NCBI GenBank assembly: GCA_030620095.1
Contig: JAUTXW010000941.1
Span: 1-64,000, forward strand
Source: Kuschelorhynchus macadamiae
Lineage: Eukaryota; Arthropoda; Insecta; Coleoptera; Curculionidae
DNA length: 64,000 nt
Direction: 5' to 3'
Of this stretch, positions 44,944 through 55,643 are shown piece after piece. Under the pieces are notes generated by a model. It made no database searches. It was given only the letters and a program-made list of their open reading frames with translations, and was not told the DNA's origin. Each line of letters opens with the position of its first letter. The first letter of the stretch is position 1. The position numbers were made by a program, and so were the translations under genes.

Positions 44944-45690
44944 CAGGGTGTCCGGAGATTGCGTCACCAAAATTCAAAAAAAATATGAAAAAAAGTTCAT
45001 ATACCTGGGTCCCCAAACGCTTCGTAAAGGTGCTAGGACCCATTGAAGATGTCGCCCAAAACGAGCTTTTTATTTTATTACTTTGGAACTACTTTTGTAC
45101 CAGTTATGAATTTTGGCACAGGAATAGTCACTAATTAAAGCTATTTTTAGCAGCTAGCAAATTTTAAAGTTCTTAAACAGGGGCGTGCCGGTAGGAGGTG
45201 TGTTGTTTAGTTATTCACTATTTTTTCAACCCCGTACTTTTTTGACATTTTAATAGAATATTAGCATTTTCTACTATCTTTTTGCATAAAATATGTGCTC
45301 TTGGTAAGTGGGTCGAAAAGATAACGGTTTCCGAGAAATATGGTTTCAATATTTTTAGGTCGATTCAAATAACTCATTTAGAAAAGAAAAGAAAAGAAAA
45401 GTAAAGAAAAGAAAAGAAAAGAAAAGAAAGAAAAGAAAAGAAAAGAAAAGAAAAGAAAAGAAAAGAAAAGAAAAGAAAGAAAATGTTATCTGAACTTCTA
45501 TAAATACAAGTGATAAAAGGGGCTTAAAAGAAATAAGTGCAACCTCGGGGTGGTGGAGGGTTCACGTAGGGGTCGAAAAGGAGGGCAAATAGTGTTTTAT
45601 GGAATTCTCGGCGAAAGTTGATGTCTGATAGAGATATTCTATACGACAGTTGTAGGTCGTGCGAAAGGGTACAAGTTTTGTACTGACCAG
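44944..45690. repeat. Left inverted arm, includes a duplicate transposase start
   Basis: Besides the terminal repeat it includes ATG at 45599-45601 and the first ~25 codons' worth of transposase sequence (GGAATTCTCGGCGAAAGTTG), now on the plus strand and without a downstream gene. Homology with the right arm fades near GACCAGTTTT. Confidence 0.85.
45379..45482. repeat. (GAAAA)n microsatellite
   Basis: About twenty units of AAAAG with a few interruptions, only in the left arm of the mariner-like element; the right arm has TTTCTTTCTCTC at the matching place. Confidence 0.97.
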
Positions 45691-46433
45691 TTTTTAACAT
45701 AACCTCAAAATTTCCGAGAAAAATAAAAAACAAAAAAATCAAACTAACTCAATTTTAACTGAACTTTTGCTTTAAAGACTATCGTATTTTTCTTAATTGT
45801 GTACAACATAGGATTTGTCTATAGAGAAGTATGCTACAAATGGGAAACTTTTTTGATCACATTTCTCAGAAAAATTTGATCTTAATAAAATTTGCGGTAT
45901 GAAGAAAAAAAAAATAACTTTTTATAATAAATTTTAGGTCAAACGTACAGCGTGTTCAAAAAGAACAAAAAAAATGTACTTCTAATAAATAAAAATTTTA
46001 GATTTAAAGAAATAAAATTTTTTGAGAGCAGCCAAAAAATTTTAAGTAAAAGTTATGTGAAGTTTCGTATTATACGGAATATGAAACAAGTCACTATCAT
46101 ATTTTTTTCCTATAATGCAATTTTTGATAATGGTTTTGATTTGTTACAATTTTTTTACCGAAAAAGAATATTTTCAAAACGAAAAAATTTCCTTTGAACA
46201 AAATTATTTTGGACCGGAATAAATGAATATCTCGCAAAATACTTAATTAAGAAATAAAATTATTGCTATTAATTGCAAAAAAAAAACTGCAAACATTTGT
46301 TGGATATTTTAAAAATAATAATAACCACGAACAAAATTTGACATTCCTAAGGATCTATCTAAAACAAATAAAATTAAGAACAATACAATACAATAAAAGC
46401 TAAGAAAATTACAGCAAATGTTGAAAATGACTA

Positions 46434-47260
46434 CTATCTACGATTCATAGCTACACATCCAGCTAAACGATTTTCCATCGATAATCGTACACGTTCTTCA
46501 AAATGTGATGCATTTTCAATTGGCACGGAATAAACCAACTCTTTTAAATATCCCAAAGAAAATAGTCCAACGGATTTAAGTCTGGAGAACAGGGCAGCCA
46601 AGCAATAGGTCCACCCCGTCCTATCCATCGTTCGCCATAAAGTTGAATCAAATATTGTCGCACTTGAATGTTGAAATGGGGTGGGGCCCCATCCTGGATA
46701 AACCAATGTTGTAGTCGTAGGCACATCAGCCCTAATAACTCAGGTAGATTATTTTGTAAAAAATATAAATAAGTACCATTTACAGGTTGCGGCAAAACAT
46801 ACAGTCCTATAATTATGTTTCCTAAAATCCCCGCCCAAACATTAATAGAAAATCTATCTTGAAATTTACTTTCAAAATAGACGTGAGATTTTCCTCTGCC
46901 CAGACATGATTGTTATGGAAGTTTATTATACCTTCACGTGTAAAACCTGGTTCGTCGGTGAAAAAACTTTTCCAAGGAAATGGGCGTCTTGTCAAAACTC
47001 GAATCTCAGTTGTAAATCCAGGTGCTTTAGCGCTTACACACGTTATATGTGGTATGGTCGAAGAAGCTGTTCTTTTAAAATTTCCCAAACACTATATTTG
47101 GGAACACGCTGTCTTAAAGCTAGATTTATAGTACTGATTCTCGGATTACCTGCAACCTTCTCCGAAACCCATTCTTCCAAACCTTGTACACTTTTGCACG
47201 ATCTACTACTGTTGTATAGGATATTCTCTATCAGACATCAACTTTCGCCGAGAATTCCAT
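46434..47260 (-). pseudogene. Mariner-like transposase of the long-arm element
   Basis: Start ATG at 47258-47260 (MEFSAKVDV), within the right arm, followed by in-frame stops. RAKVYKVWKNGFRRR and then frame changes lead to the DDE-like core. The first Asp is in FFTDEPGFTREGIINFHNNH, then INVWAGILGN. The second Asp is in WFIQDGAPPHFNIQVRQYL and the third in AWLPCSPDLNPLDYFLW (36 residues between the last two by my count). The C-terminus is ELVYSVPIENASHF and MENRLAGCVAMNRR, ending at 46434. At least three frame breaks. Confidence 0.85.
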
Positions 47261-47830
47261 AAATACTATTTACCCTCCTTTACAACCCCCTACGTGAACC
47301 CTCCCCACCCGTGGTTGCACTTATATCTTTTACGTTTGTACTTACAAAAGTTCAGGTAACATTTTCTTTCTCTCTTCTAAATGAGTTATTAAGTGATTAA
47401 TTATGAGTTAACCTAACCTAAAAATATTGGAACGATTTTTCTCGGAAACCGTTAACTTTTCGACCATTTACCAAGAGCATCTTTTTTATGAAAAAAAGGG
47501 TAGAAAATCCTAATATTCTATTAAAATGACAAAAAAGTACAGGGTTGAAAAAATAATGACCAACTAAAAACAGCACATCTCCTGCCTGCATGCTCCTGGT
47601 TAAGAAATTTAAAATTTGCTAGCTGCTAAAAATAGCTTTCATTAGTACCAAAATTCATAACTAGTACAAAAGCAGTTCCAAAGTAATAAAATAAAAAGCA
47701 CGTTTTGGGCGACATCTTCAATGGGTCCTAGCACCGTTATGAAGCGTTTGCGGACATATGAACTTTTTTTCATATTTTTTTATGTAGAATCACCCTCTGA
47801 AATTTGGCGACTCAATTTCCGGACACCCTG
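47180..47830. repeat. Right inverted arm of the mariner-like element
   Basis: Inverse of 44944-45690. Also contains AACCTAACCTAA, two telomere-type units, near 47407. The transposase start codon lies in this arm, so the arm is part coding. Confidence 0.85.
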
Positions 47831-47832
47831 TA

Positions 47833-48460
47833 TAATCGAGAACAAGTTTCTGTTTTACCCGATATCTTAAAACCGAAGGTTGTAACATCTCCGTGAAATA
47901 TCATATGTTTCTCAAAAAACTAATAATATAACGTGAAAACTAGATCCTTCAATGTTTGCTAATACGCGAGAAACTATATAAAGGCGCAACGTAAATTGAA
48001 CACCCTGCACAGTTCTAACTGAAAACGGTGTTTATTAATTAAGCTTTTTAATTAACTTTGTATAAAATTGTATAACATAATATGCAAAGTTTAATAAAGT
48101 GCTATGTGGAGCGACCTCGAATAAAACGAAAAAGTTAAAACCCAATCTGTCTATTGATTTATAATATTTCCAGGAACTCCTAATGCTGTAAATTAAAATA
48201 ACCTATTCTAAATTACATAAAGCCGCTTAAGCTACATAAACCAGTTTTAATCTTGATTTTAAATCTAACTTGCTGCATAACCTCTCAAGGTTGTATCAGA
48301 CCAGAGTGTACCGCTGGGGGAGCAAAAGGGGGTCACCGACCTGTTTTTACGAAGTACCGTAAGATCGTACTTGAAACATTTTAACTTCCTATCTGATGTT
48401 AATAATATAACGTTCCTAGATGATGTTGATTGTTTAATTTGATTGGATTTTTTTTACTTT
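47833..48460. other. Unassigned stretch
   Basis: GAACACCCTGCACAG near 48000 resembles a mariner-type end but has no partner. GTACCGCTGGGGGAGCAAAA near 48309 is a small GC-richer island. No coding homology. Confidence 0.35.
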
Positions 48461-49737
48461 TAATTCCCAAGGAAAAGGGAATTGTAATCGTGAAAAAATC
48501 ACCGTCCCAGATTTTTTCAGATTTTTACGTTTCAAGAGATGATAACGAAAAACATATTTTCTCACTTCGGTCGGTACCTCCTTCTGCCGGGCTGTCTGTT
48601 AGCGGCATAACTAAAAAAACTACTTACCTGATTGACTTCAAATTTTGGTCAAAAATTGAGGGCCATATGGGGACGAACTGGTAACATTTTGATAAAATTC
48701 CAGTATGGTAAAAGAGAATGGCGTTATAGTGAAATGCTAAAAAAAACTACTTATCCAATTAATCTCAACTTTTGCATAAAGAACAAGAATTATGTAGGAG
48801 TCAACTAGTAAAATTTTGAAACGAATTCAAGATGGTGGGACAAAAATAGGGGCTTAATAAAATATTTAAAAATTCAGCCTGAAAATCTATACAATTGACT
48901 GATTTCAAATTGTATACCATAACTAATTGTGTTATAGAGATGAACTAGTAAAACTGTGGTACTAATTCATGATGGCGGAACAAAATGGCGGGTAAATAAA
49001 ATAATTGTAATAGTGATAATAAAAATATAAAAAATCACTTTCTCAGGTTTTACATATTTTCATGTTATATCATCCAAATGATGCCAAAAATATGTTTTAT
49101 CTATTCCGTCGGTCCATCTGTTGGTTTGCCCGTCAGTTCGCAGCATAACTTAAACACTACCTATCACATTGACTTCGCGTTTTAGTCCAAAATTAAGGGT
49201 CATATGGGGATGACCTGGTATTATTTTAGTGAAAATCCACTATGCCAGAACAATATGGAAGCCTAATAAAATGTTAAAATAATGATTACTAAAAAACCAG
49301 TCATACAATTTTCTCAAATTTTGCACAAAAATCAAGTGTTACATACGAATGATCTGGTAACATTTTGGTATAAATATCAGATGGCGATCTAATAAAATAT
49401 TTAAAAAAAAAAAACTAGGTACTAGATTAATTTCAAATTTTGTGCAAACATAAACTGTGATATAGAGATAAATTGGTAAAGTTGTGGTACGAATTCAATA
49501 TGCCGGAACAAGATGGCGACCTAGTGACACGTTAAAAAAATTATTACTAAAAAAGTAATTATCCAATTTCCTCAAATTTTGCACAAAAATAAAGTGTTAC
49601 ATAAGAATGAACTGGTAACATTTTGATATTGATATAAGAGAGAAACAAAATGGCAACCTAATAAAATATTTAAAAAATCTTCCACAAAAAAAACTGCTCA
49701 TTAGATTACTTTCAAATTATATGCAAACATTAAGTGC
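48461..49737 (-). repeat. Long array of the ~140-bp dispersed repeat with two CAGACAG modules
   Basis: Read on the minus strand, two module copies (48470-48680 and 49020-49200) alternate with runs of repeat units. Units show AAATTTTGCACAAAAAT, GAACTGGTAACATTTTG, GGCGGAACAAAATGGCG and ACCTAATAAAATATTTAAAA words with a period of about 130-150 bp; seven or so units are recognisable. Near 48465 AATTCCC/GGGAATT forms the terminal hairpin. Confidence 0.85.
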
Positions 49738-51210
49738 AAGGGCGAGCAGTCCACGGAAGCAAGGGAAGCAGTGCTTCCCCAAAAAAACTACAAAACATGT
49801 TCTAAAATGTAATTTTTGAAATAGGAAATAATTAATTTAGTTTATATTAAAAATGCTAAAATATTATCTTAATTATCAAGCCCATAGTAAATGCGGCCTT
49901 GACTCCGACCCAGCCACAATAGACTATCGAATAGAACCTATGCGGGCCGCTAGCTTCTCTGCAGCCAAGTCCTGTATGCTTGATTTCCTGTGAGTCGAGC
50001 CAAAGGTTATTGAACTTTCCACCGGCTGTTTTCAATTTTTGCATTTCAGTCGCGTGCTTTAAGTGGTTGCGGAAGCTATCTTTGGAGTAGGTTCTTTGTT
50101 TGAACGGCTATCCATGTGTTGTGTGATACGTACGTCGCGTCGTGCGAGGCGCGGTATGGAATACAATAATACGGACGTGGATATGCAAATACCGTCAACT
50201 TCGGTAATAACGTTGAAAATTTAGTAAGAAGAGTGTGTGTGAATATGTGGTGTGTGTCTTAATAATTAAGGAATTTTCAACATTAGACTTCGCTGATAAG
50301 CTTCAAATAATTTCCAAAGGAAGGGCAAAACGCCTATGAAAAATTTAACCACAAAAATGAAAAAACTGTATTAGACATTTTTATCCGGAAAAACAATTTA
50401 AATGGCTAACTGGGTGTGAAAATATAAGTAAATTATGTTGTTGGCCATGTTTACTTTTTGAAAATGAAAAAGGTCTCTGGAATAAAACTGGTTTTTCCGA
50501 TTTAAACAATTTCCATAAAGCTGTAAAAAGACACATTATGTCGAAAGCGCATTTGCAGGCCGTCGTAAAAGAAAAAGTCTTCGGCAAAACCAGAATTGAA
50601 CATGCTCTTAATAAACAGTTGCAAATTAGTCACCGTCAACACAATGAACTAGTCGATAAAAATAGGCAAATATTAAGAAGACTTATCGATGTTGTCTGTT
50701 TTCTCGGACAGCACGAATTGGGATTTAGAGATCATGACGAAACTAGGGTTTCTTCAAATAGAGAAAATTTTCAAGATTTACTTAGTTTAATGGCTAAATA
50801 TGATGAGTGCTTAAAAAATCATTTAGAGCAGTCTAGCGTTTTTCGCGGAACGTCGAATCGAATTCAGAATGATTTAATTTCCGCTTTTGCAACATTATTC
50901 TAAAAAGAATTAAGCAGGAGATTGGCGAGGCGCGGTCCATTGCTATTGTTCTGGACGAAACAGCTGATATCACTAATTTTAGCCAATTATCTATAGTAAT
51001 ACGCTATGTTAAAACAAACGGAGTATTCAAGAGCGATTTTTAGGTTTTAAAAATGTGTCCGAAAATCGTACAGCAGATGCATTATATATCGTAGTTTAGA
51101 ACTTACTAGAGAAATTAACGGAGAGAAAAAATTAATTGCTCAAAGTTATGATGGAGCTGCAGTGATTGCAGGACAATGTTCCATGTTAAGCCATAAAAGA
51201 GATGACTGAG
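49738..51210 (+). mobile_element. hAT element 3, 5' part
   Basis: The left end CAAGGGCGAGCAGTCCACGG, followed by AAGCAGTGCTTCCCC, is a diverged version of the CAGTGGCGGCTCGTCC-type hAT end. Leader of ~500 bp, then a ZMYM1-like transposase on the plus strand. The right terminus was not found; the gene stops near 51210 at a hairpin, so the 3' half is probably deleted. Confidence 0.65.
50280..51210 (+). pseudogene. hAT transposase, ZMYM1-like, N-terminal half
   Basis: FKWLTGCENISKLCCWPCLL and KTGFSDLNNFHKAVKRH form the TTF-type zinc-finger segment. There follow HMSKAHLQAV-like, LGQHELGFRDHDETRVSSNR, ENFQDLLSLMAKYDECLKNH and GTSNRIQNDLISAFATLF. After a frameshift near 50905 the core begins: ARSIAIVLDETADITNFSQL with the first Asp, then ENRTADALYIVV and AQSYDGAAVIAGQCSML with the Asp of the second motif. 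The dimerisation domain is missing. Clearly a different lineage from hAT element 2. Confidence 0.85.
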
Positions 51211-51230
51211 CTGCCTGATGATGCGTTATC

Positions 51231-51277
51231 TCCCAAATCAATAAGTTGCCATTTTAATGGCAAACTATTGATTGGGA
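51231..51277. repeat. Hairpin with ~22-bp arms
   Basis: TCCCAAATCAATAAGTTGCC, a TTTTAA-like loop, and GGCAAACTATTGATTGGGA pair with two mismatches. It sits at the point where hAT element 3 coding stops. Confidence 0.85.
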
Positions 51278-51690
51278 GATGGCGGGTCGTATGGCAGATT
51301 GCAAATTTAGATATTCTATATTGTGCTTTTCCTTTTTGAAATAACCTTCAGTCTTTGTCAGGCAAAAATAACAATCGTCAGAATGATTGGTGGGTTCTCG
51401 CCATATCATTGGAACTTCGAAAGGCATACTTTTTCTCTTTCCCCTCATCCATTGCACCAACGATACACTACAACTAACACAGCACACATGGGTAGTCCAC
51501 CAATTAACACACCAAAATATTTAAAATAGGCTTTTTTTACATTTTCGGCAAATGGCCTGGCTTGTGATTTCGATGATTCGAAATTCTCTACAAATATAAC
51601 AAAATTTGTCAGGAGAAATTTTGCAACTTCGGCGCGTTTGACTCGACATTCTCGTCTTCACATACACTTGCTTATCGATACACAGAGAAC
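51254..51690 (-). pseudogene. Cys-rich protein of unknown function, repeat-associated
   Basis: Minus strand from MSSQTRRSCKISPDKFCYIC (near 51660). After a frameshift comes QARPFAENVKKAYFKYFGV, and after another MRGKRKSMPFEVPMIWREPT, NHSDDCYFCLTKTEGYFKKE and KHNIEYLNLQSAIRP. CxxC pairs at the start and DCYFC later suggest zinc binding. I recall similar WREPxNHxxDCYFC sequences as multi-copy proteins in arthropod genomes; their function is unknown to me. Probably part of a transposon cargo or a dispersed pseudogene. Confidence 0.55.
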
Positions 51691-51699
51691 CACTCAATT

Positions 51700-52084
51700 T
51701 TATGTCTAATGTTGTAAACAACCCAGTCTAGGTAATTTTTCGATTGTAAAATGGACCCATTTTAGCCGCCCCACAATAAAATTGTTTACCTGCCAATATA
51801 AAAGGTTCTAATTAGGCGATTAAAAAATGATTCGTATTAGGGCTTTCCGAATATTTTTTTTGTTATTGGGAGGGTATTTCCATTGTGAAAATAATGAGCT
51901 GGCCTGTGTTAGAAAAATCTTGTCGGCCTGTGAATAACACACTAGTATTTTTAGCTATTTTAATTTCTGATCAAGATTCTCTAACATCGGAATCATCGAA
52001 ACTGACTGAGAAGGAATAACTATTTCACTGAAGATATAAAGCGTAAAATTAAATAATATAGTAATCCAACTTCGCGAATGGAGA
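51700..52084. other. Unassigned stretch
   Basis: No recognised coding or repeats between the Cys-rich pseudogene and the Penelope fragment. Confidence 0.35.
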
Positions 52085-52450
52085 AACCGTTAGGTAGTGT
52101 TGTTCTTCCCTATATACATAGCCCTACAGACAAAATAGGATGAATATTTCGACGGTCCAATATACGTACAATCATCAATACACATAAGACTGGACGATGC
52201 TTGCAATCCCCGAAAGGTGCAGTACCTTCTCAAACAGAAGGAATATATATAACTCCTTGCTTCTGTGGAGAAATATACTAATATGTAGGAGAAACAGGAC
52301 GCCCAGTATCAGCATACCATTATATTATTTTTCAGAACTCGTGGAGTAAAGATGCCTGAAGATGACTCATGAAATGGAAGGCAAAACGTCGGATCGTAAT
52401 TCCAATTTGACACGATCTAATCCCAAGAACCGTGATTTTTTAGCCGTAAA
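52085..52450 (+). pseudogene. Penelope-like element 2, 3' fragment
   Basis: GSVVLPYIHSPTDKIG and NIRTIINTHKTGRCLQSPKG are the segment between RT and nuclease of Penelope proteins. They are followed by IYITPCFCGEIY and YVGETGRPVSAYHY, the GIY-YIG start, with a stop between the two halves. It ends with the conserved CCCAAGAACCGTGATTTTTT, the same 3' end as Penelope element 1 (near 31570). The fragment is missing all of RT. Confidence 0.8.
52355..52390 (+). ncRNA. Hammerhead-like motif, Penelope element 2
   Basis: CTGAAGA matches the first core half exactly; the second half is GCAAAACGTC where GAAAC is expected, so the ribozyme core is broken here. Same place relative to the element end as in Penelope element 1. 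Confidence 0.4.
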
Positions 52451-52760
52451 AATATTGAATATTAAAAAAAAAAGAATTTTTTTCTACATTTTGGAAAACA
52501 TGCAAATAAAAACAAACCAGGCATTCTTATTTTCAAGGTCATTTTTAAACACAAGAAAAATTTCGGTGAAATTGTAATAAAGTGGGCATGCTTCCTAATT
52601 TTCCTGAGGTTTGATCCTTGAGTGATGGCGGCTGAACTGTATTAACACGCTTTTTTTAGTCCCTGAATTTTTGTTAACAGATGTGGACACGCCTATTCTC
52701 CTTCGAACCGAATGTTTGGTTATATGCCTGCAGTATACAGTGCATAAATAATCCATAGTA
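52451..52760. other. Linker, no recognised content
   Basis: AT-rich sequence between the Penelope 3' end and the left TIR of Sailor-like copy C. Confidence 0.35.
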
Positions 52761-53269
52761 TAGTCGAATGCGGTCTTATCGTGCGGGTCCAAAGGTCACC
52801 AACAATATGAATCAAATCAGAAAACACAGTGAATACCAAAATGTTGTGTGATTCTTTTATCGAGCTATTAAATCTCGATGGGCTATTTACAAATATACAG
52901 GGAGAAAGAAAATAGTTTTTTTTATTATATAACTCAAGTTAATATTATTTTATATATTAAATGCCGAGGGACTAAATAAGAAAATTCGCTAAATATGTAT
53001 TTGGTTAAAATTTAATAAAGCCTTAATAAAGTCGGAAGGTAGTTCGAATCAGTGGAACAATCAGGATATGTTCTGTTTATACAGCCACTTAATGAAAGTG
53101 AGATTTTTTTATCAATCACCAAAATGAGCCCCGCTTGACCTAAAAATCTAACCACTTATACAGTGTCATTTATTTAAATGCGGGCCACCCCTGTGCAAAG
53201 AAAACTTGTTTTTGTTTTGTATTGTGATAACAAAAAATATTTTTTTATTAACAAAACAAGATAATTAGT

Positions 53270-53400
53270 TATTATTTCCCTCGTGAGATTGTTTCAGATA
53301 TTTACGTTTAAGTGTCCCTAGATGCCGGAAAAGATGTTTTCTCAATTCCGTCTGTCTGTAGGTATGTCTGTCCATCAGTCTGTCCGCGGCATAGCTAAAA
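53270..53400 (-). repeat. Dispersed CAGACAG module inside copy C
   Basis: Inverse of 8930-9075: GTTTCAGATATTTACGTTTA, CTAGATGCCGGAAAAGATG, GTCTGTCTGTAGGTATGTCT, GTCCGCGGCATAGCTAAAAA. It joins directly to the inverted transposase start at CTACTAGCTAATATCCAGG. Confidence 0.85.
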
Positions 53401-53650
53401 AACTACTAGCTAATATCCAGGAACCAGTGGCAAAAGCTCTGAGAATCGGTATAAGGAGTGTACAGAAACTTGTGCACGAAAAAGAAAACATAATTTACTT
53501 CCGAAGATGATTAAGAAATGTACACGAAAAAATCCAAAGGCAAAAGACTTAAGTTACAATGCAAAAACGGATATTCATAATGCAATTTATGATTTATACA
53601 CGTCAAAGACTAATATAATCCTTCAGAAACTTTTTAATATGATAGACTAA
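53398..53650 (+). repeat. Inverted partial duplicate of transposase 5' region, copy C
   Basis: Plus strand reads AATATCCAGGAACCAGTGGC, CTGAGAATCGGTATAAGG and GAAATGTACACGAAAAAATC, the homologue of 8339-8610 inverted. It codes for the HTH region (KALRIGIRSVQKLVHEKE) in an open frame from 53322 that starts in the module, before a frameshift. Ends against the transposase stop. Confidence 0.85.
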
Positions 53651-54932
53651 AAAATATCATCATCACTTAAAAAGTCCTCATCTTCTGAGTCGTCCTCAAA
53701 TGACGCAATGATCATTGCGTTCTCGATTCTACCAATCCCATATTAATTTCTCCGTATGTTCCACAGATTTCTTCCATTACTCCGGCGTAATATAACTTAA
53801 TGGATCTTGTCAAACAATTTGCACTTCATCTGATGTAAGACCATCGTTCACGTGTTTTTCGTAATATGATTTTGTCCCAGCCCATATTAATTCTATTGCG
53901 TTAAACTGGCAATGGCATGGCGGCATTCGTAAAACCTCATGTCCATTCTCCCGTAAGATTTCATCTAAGGCACATATTGTTTTTAATGGATTTTGCCATT
54001 AAAAGAAGTTCTAGTTTCAGCATATTGGGTAAAGGATTTTGTTTTTGTTTTATTAGCCAGTCATAAATATCATTTTTCTTCCAGGATGAAGTAGGTTGTT
54101 TATTTAAGATTCTTGAATGATAAGATGCATTGTCCAGAATGATTAAAGATGGACCATCTAAATTTGGAATCAGTTGTTGTTTTAACCACTTTTCAAACAG
54201 TTCACAGTTCATATTATCATGGTAGTCCATACTTTTGGATGTTGAAGAAAACAGTAAACTTGTACCTGGGAGAAATCCTGTTGAAGAACCTGCATGCAAA
54301 ATGATGAACCGTTTTCCCGTCCCACATCCCTTTTTTCTCTTGACACTCTTTACAGACTCGTCCTGCCAAGATTTCGAACCACTTCCATTAGAAAATATCC
54401 AAGTCTCATCTCAAAATACTACTTTTATAAATTTTGAATTAAAATTTGCCGTGTATTTCTTTAAAAACTGGATACGCTGACTTGCTATATGTGGCAACTC
54501 GCATAAACATCTTCGATTACAGTCCTTTCTATATCGAAAACCCAACGTTTTTATTCATTTTGACAACGATTTTAGTCGAATTTTCAATATGCCTCGATTT
54601 TTTAAAGCTTCTTTTAAAACTTGAAGGGTTATATTAGTTTTTGATGTGTATAAATCGTAAATTGCATTACGAACATCCATTTTTATATTGTCACTTAAGT
54701 CTTCTGTCTTTGGCTTTTTTCGTGTACATTTCTTAATCTTCTTCGGTAGTAAATTATGCTTTTTTTCATGCACAATTTTCTGCACAGTCCTTATACCGAT
54801 TCCCAGAGCTTTTGCTACTGTCTCCTGGGTATTGGCCGGTGAATTTTCATTTACGTAATATTTTATTAGATATAGTACCATTTTTTTCGCTTGTGGATGC
54901 AAAAAACTCGAAAATTGTTTTCTATTACTCAT
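53650..54932 (-). pseudogene. Sailor-like transposase, copy C
   Basis: Starts MSNRKQFSSFLHPQAKKMVL at 54932 with a clean N-terminus. The HTH (ALGIGIRTVQKIVHEKK) and linker NITLQVLKEALKNRGILKIR are intact up to about 54555. After a frame change, the first Asp appears as DETWIFSNGSG near 54385 with SKSWQDESVKSVKRKKGCG, a segment missing in copy B. Then come HAGSSTGFLPGTSLLF and LIILDNASYHSRILNK (second Asp), and another break near 53965. LPPCHCQFNAIELIWAGTK-like with the Glu and the acidic tail DDSEDEDFLSD near 53690 follow. Copies B and C together show every part of the gene. Confidence 0.85.
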
Positions 54933-55165
54933 TTTGTCACTGACTTGTCAATCTGACTTTGAAGTGACATCGCTCAAAGATTTTTGAAATTGCTGGTATT
55001 TATATGTTTATCCTCTTTTTTCAAATGAAAATATCATAGGTCTATCTAATTCATCTTCCGGATTTAATATGCGGAGGATATGATTACACGTAATAAAAGA
55101 AAAACAAACTTAAAAAGTTTGTCGTTGATAAATCGTATGACCCGCACGATAACACTGCTTTTGAC

Positions 55166-55643
55166 TTTAATAAGGGCATATCCATAACAAAATATCGTGC
55201 TTTATTGGCCGTAAAAATATGTTTCACGGTTACCTGTTTGTGTTCACAGTCGAACGAATAATTCACTGCTTTTTTTATTATTGCGACAATCAGGTTATAA
55301 AAAAATGTATAACGCGACGAGAAAAGTCAATTATTTTTATTTTCTAATTCTGTTGTGTACGATAATTGTCAACACAATCAATTTAAGTAGGTTTTTATCG
55401 ACGTGAGTCATTTTGCTGTTATATTCCAAGTAATGTGTTGGTTTGCGTAGACCTGTACCAATTAACATCTATTATATTAAAATTTAGCACCCATTGTATT
55501 GAAATAATTAACAGAGCCATTGAAATACAATTCAGTTGTTACTGGTTGAATGAAATATTAAAAGATTTGTTAACCGCAGAACGAGTTTGCTGGAGATTTT
55601 ACATTGTTTACCACCTTCAAACTAACCCTCTAGCTAAATACTA
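55166..55643. other. Unassigned; one unrecognised open frame
   Basis: A plus-strand frame at 55435-55674 (79 codons) runs into the next element's TIR and has no recognisable motif. Nothing else. Confidence 0.3.

Larger units (their letters stand above)
44942..47832 (-). mobile_element. Mariner-like element with very long inverted arms
   Basis: Ends CAGGGTGTCCGGA (44944) and its inverse TCCGGACACCCTG (to 47830), flanked by TA on both sides. The left arm 44944-45690 and right arm 47180-47830 are inverse copies. They share GTGCTAGGACCCATTGAAGA, TTAGCAGCTAGCAAATTTTA, AACGGTTTCCGAGAAA and GGAATTCTCGGCGAAAGTTG. The left arm carries an extra (GAAAA)n of ~100 bp. A single transposase lies on the minus strand between them. 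Confidence 0.9.
52761..55165 (-). mobile_element. Sailor-like DDE transposon, copy C, composite
   Basis: Left TIR GTCGAATGCGGTCTTATC at 52763 and right TIR (reverse complement GTCAAAAGCAGTGTTATCG) ending at 55165. TA precedes the left end; the right flank reads TT. Inverted relative to copy B and collinear with it: tail (GAATCAAATCAGAAAACACA), dispersed module (53270-53400), inverted transposase start (53398-53650), transposase (minus). Lacks the ~370 bp with the (TA)n tract that copy B has. 2.40 kb. Confidence 0.85.

Noticed and set aside
46906..47262. 118-codon plus-strand frame
   Set aside because: Antisense of the mariner-like transposase N-terminal region.
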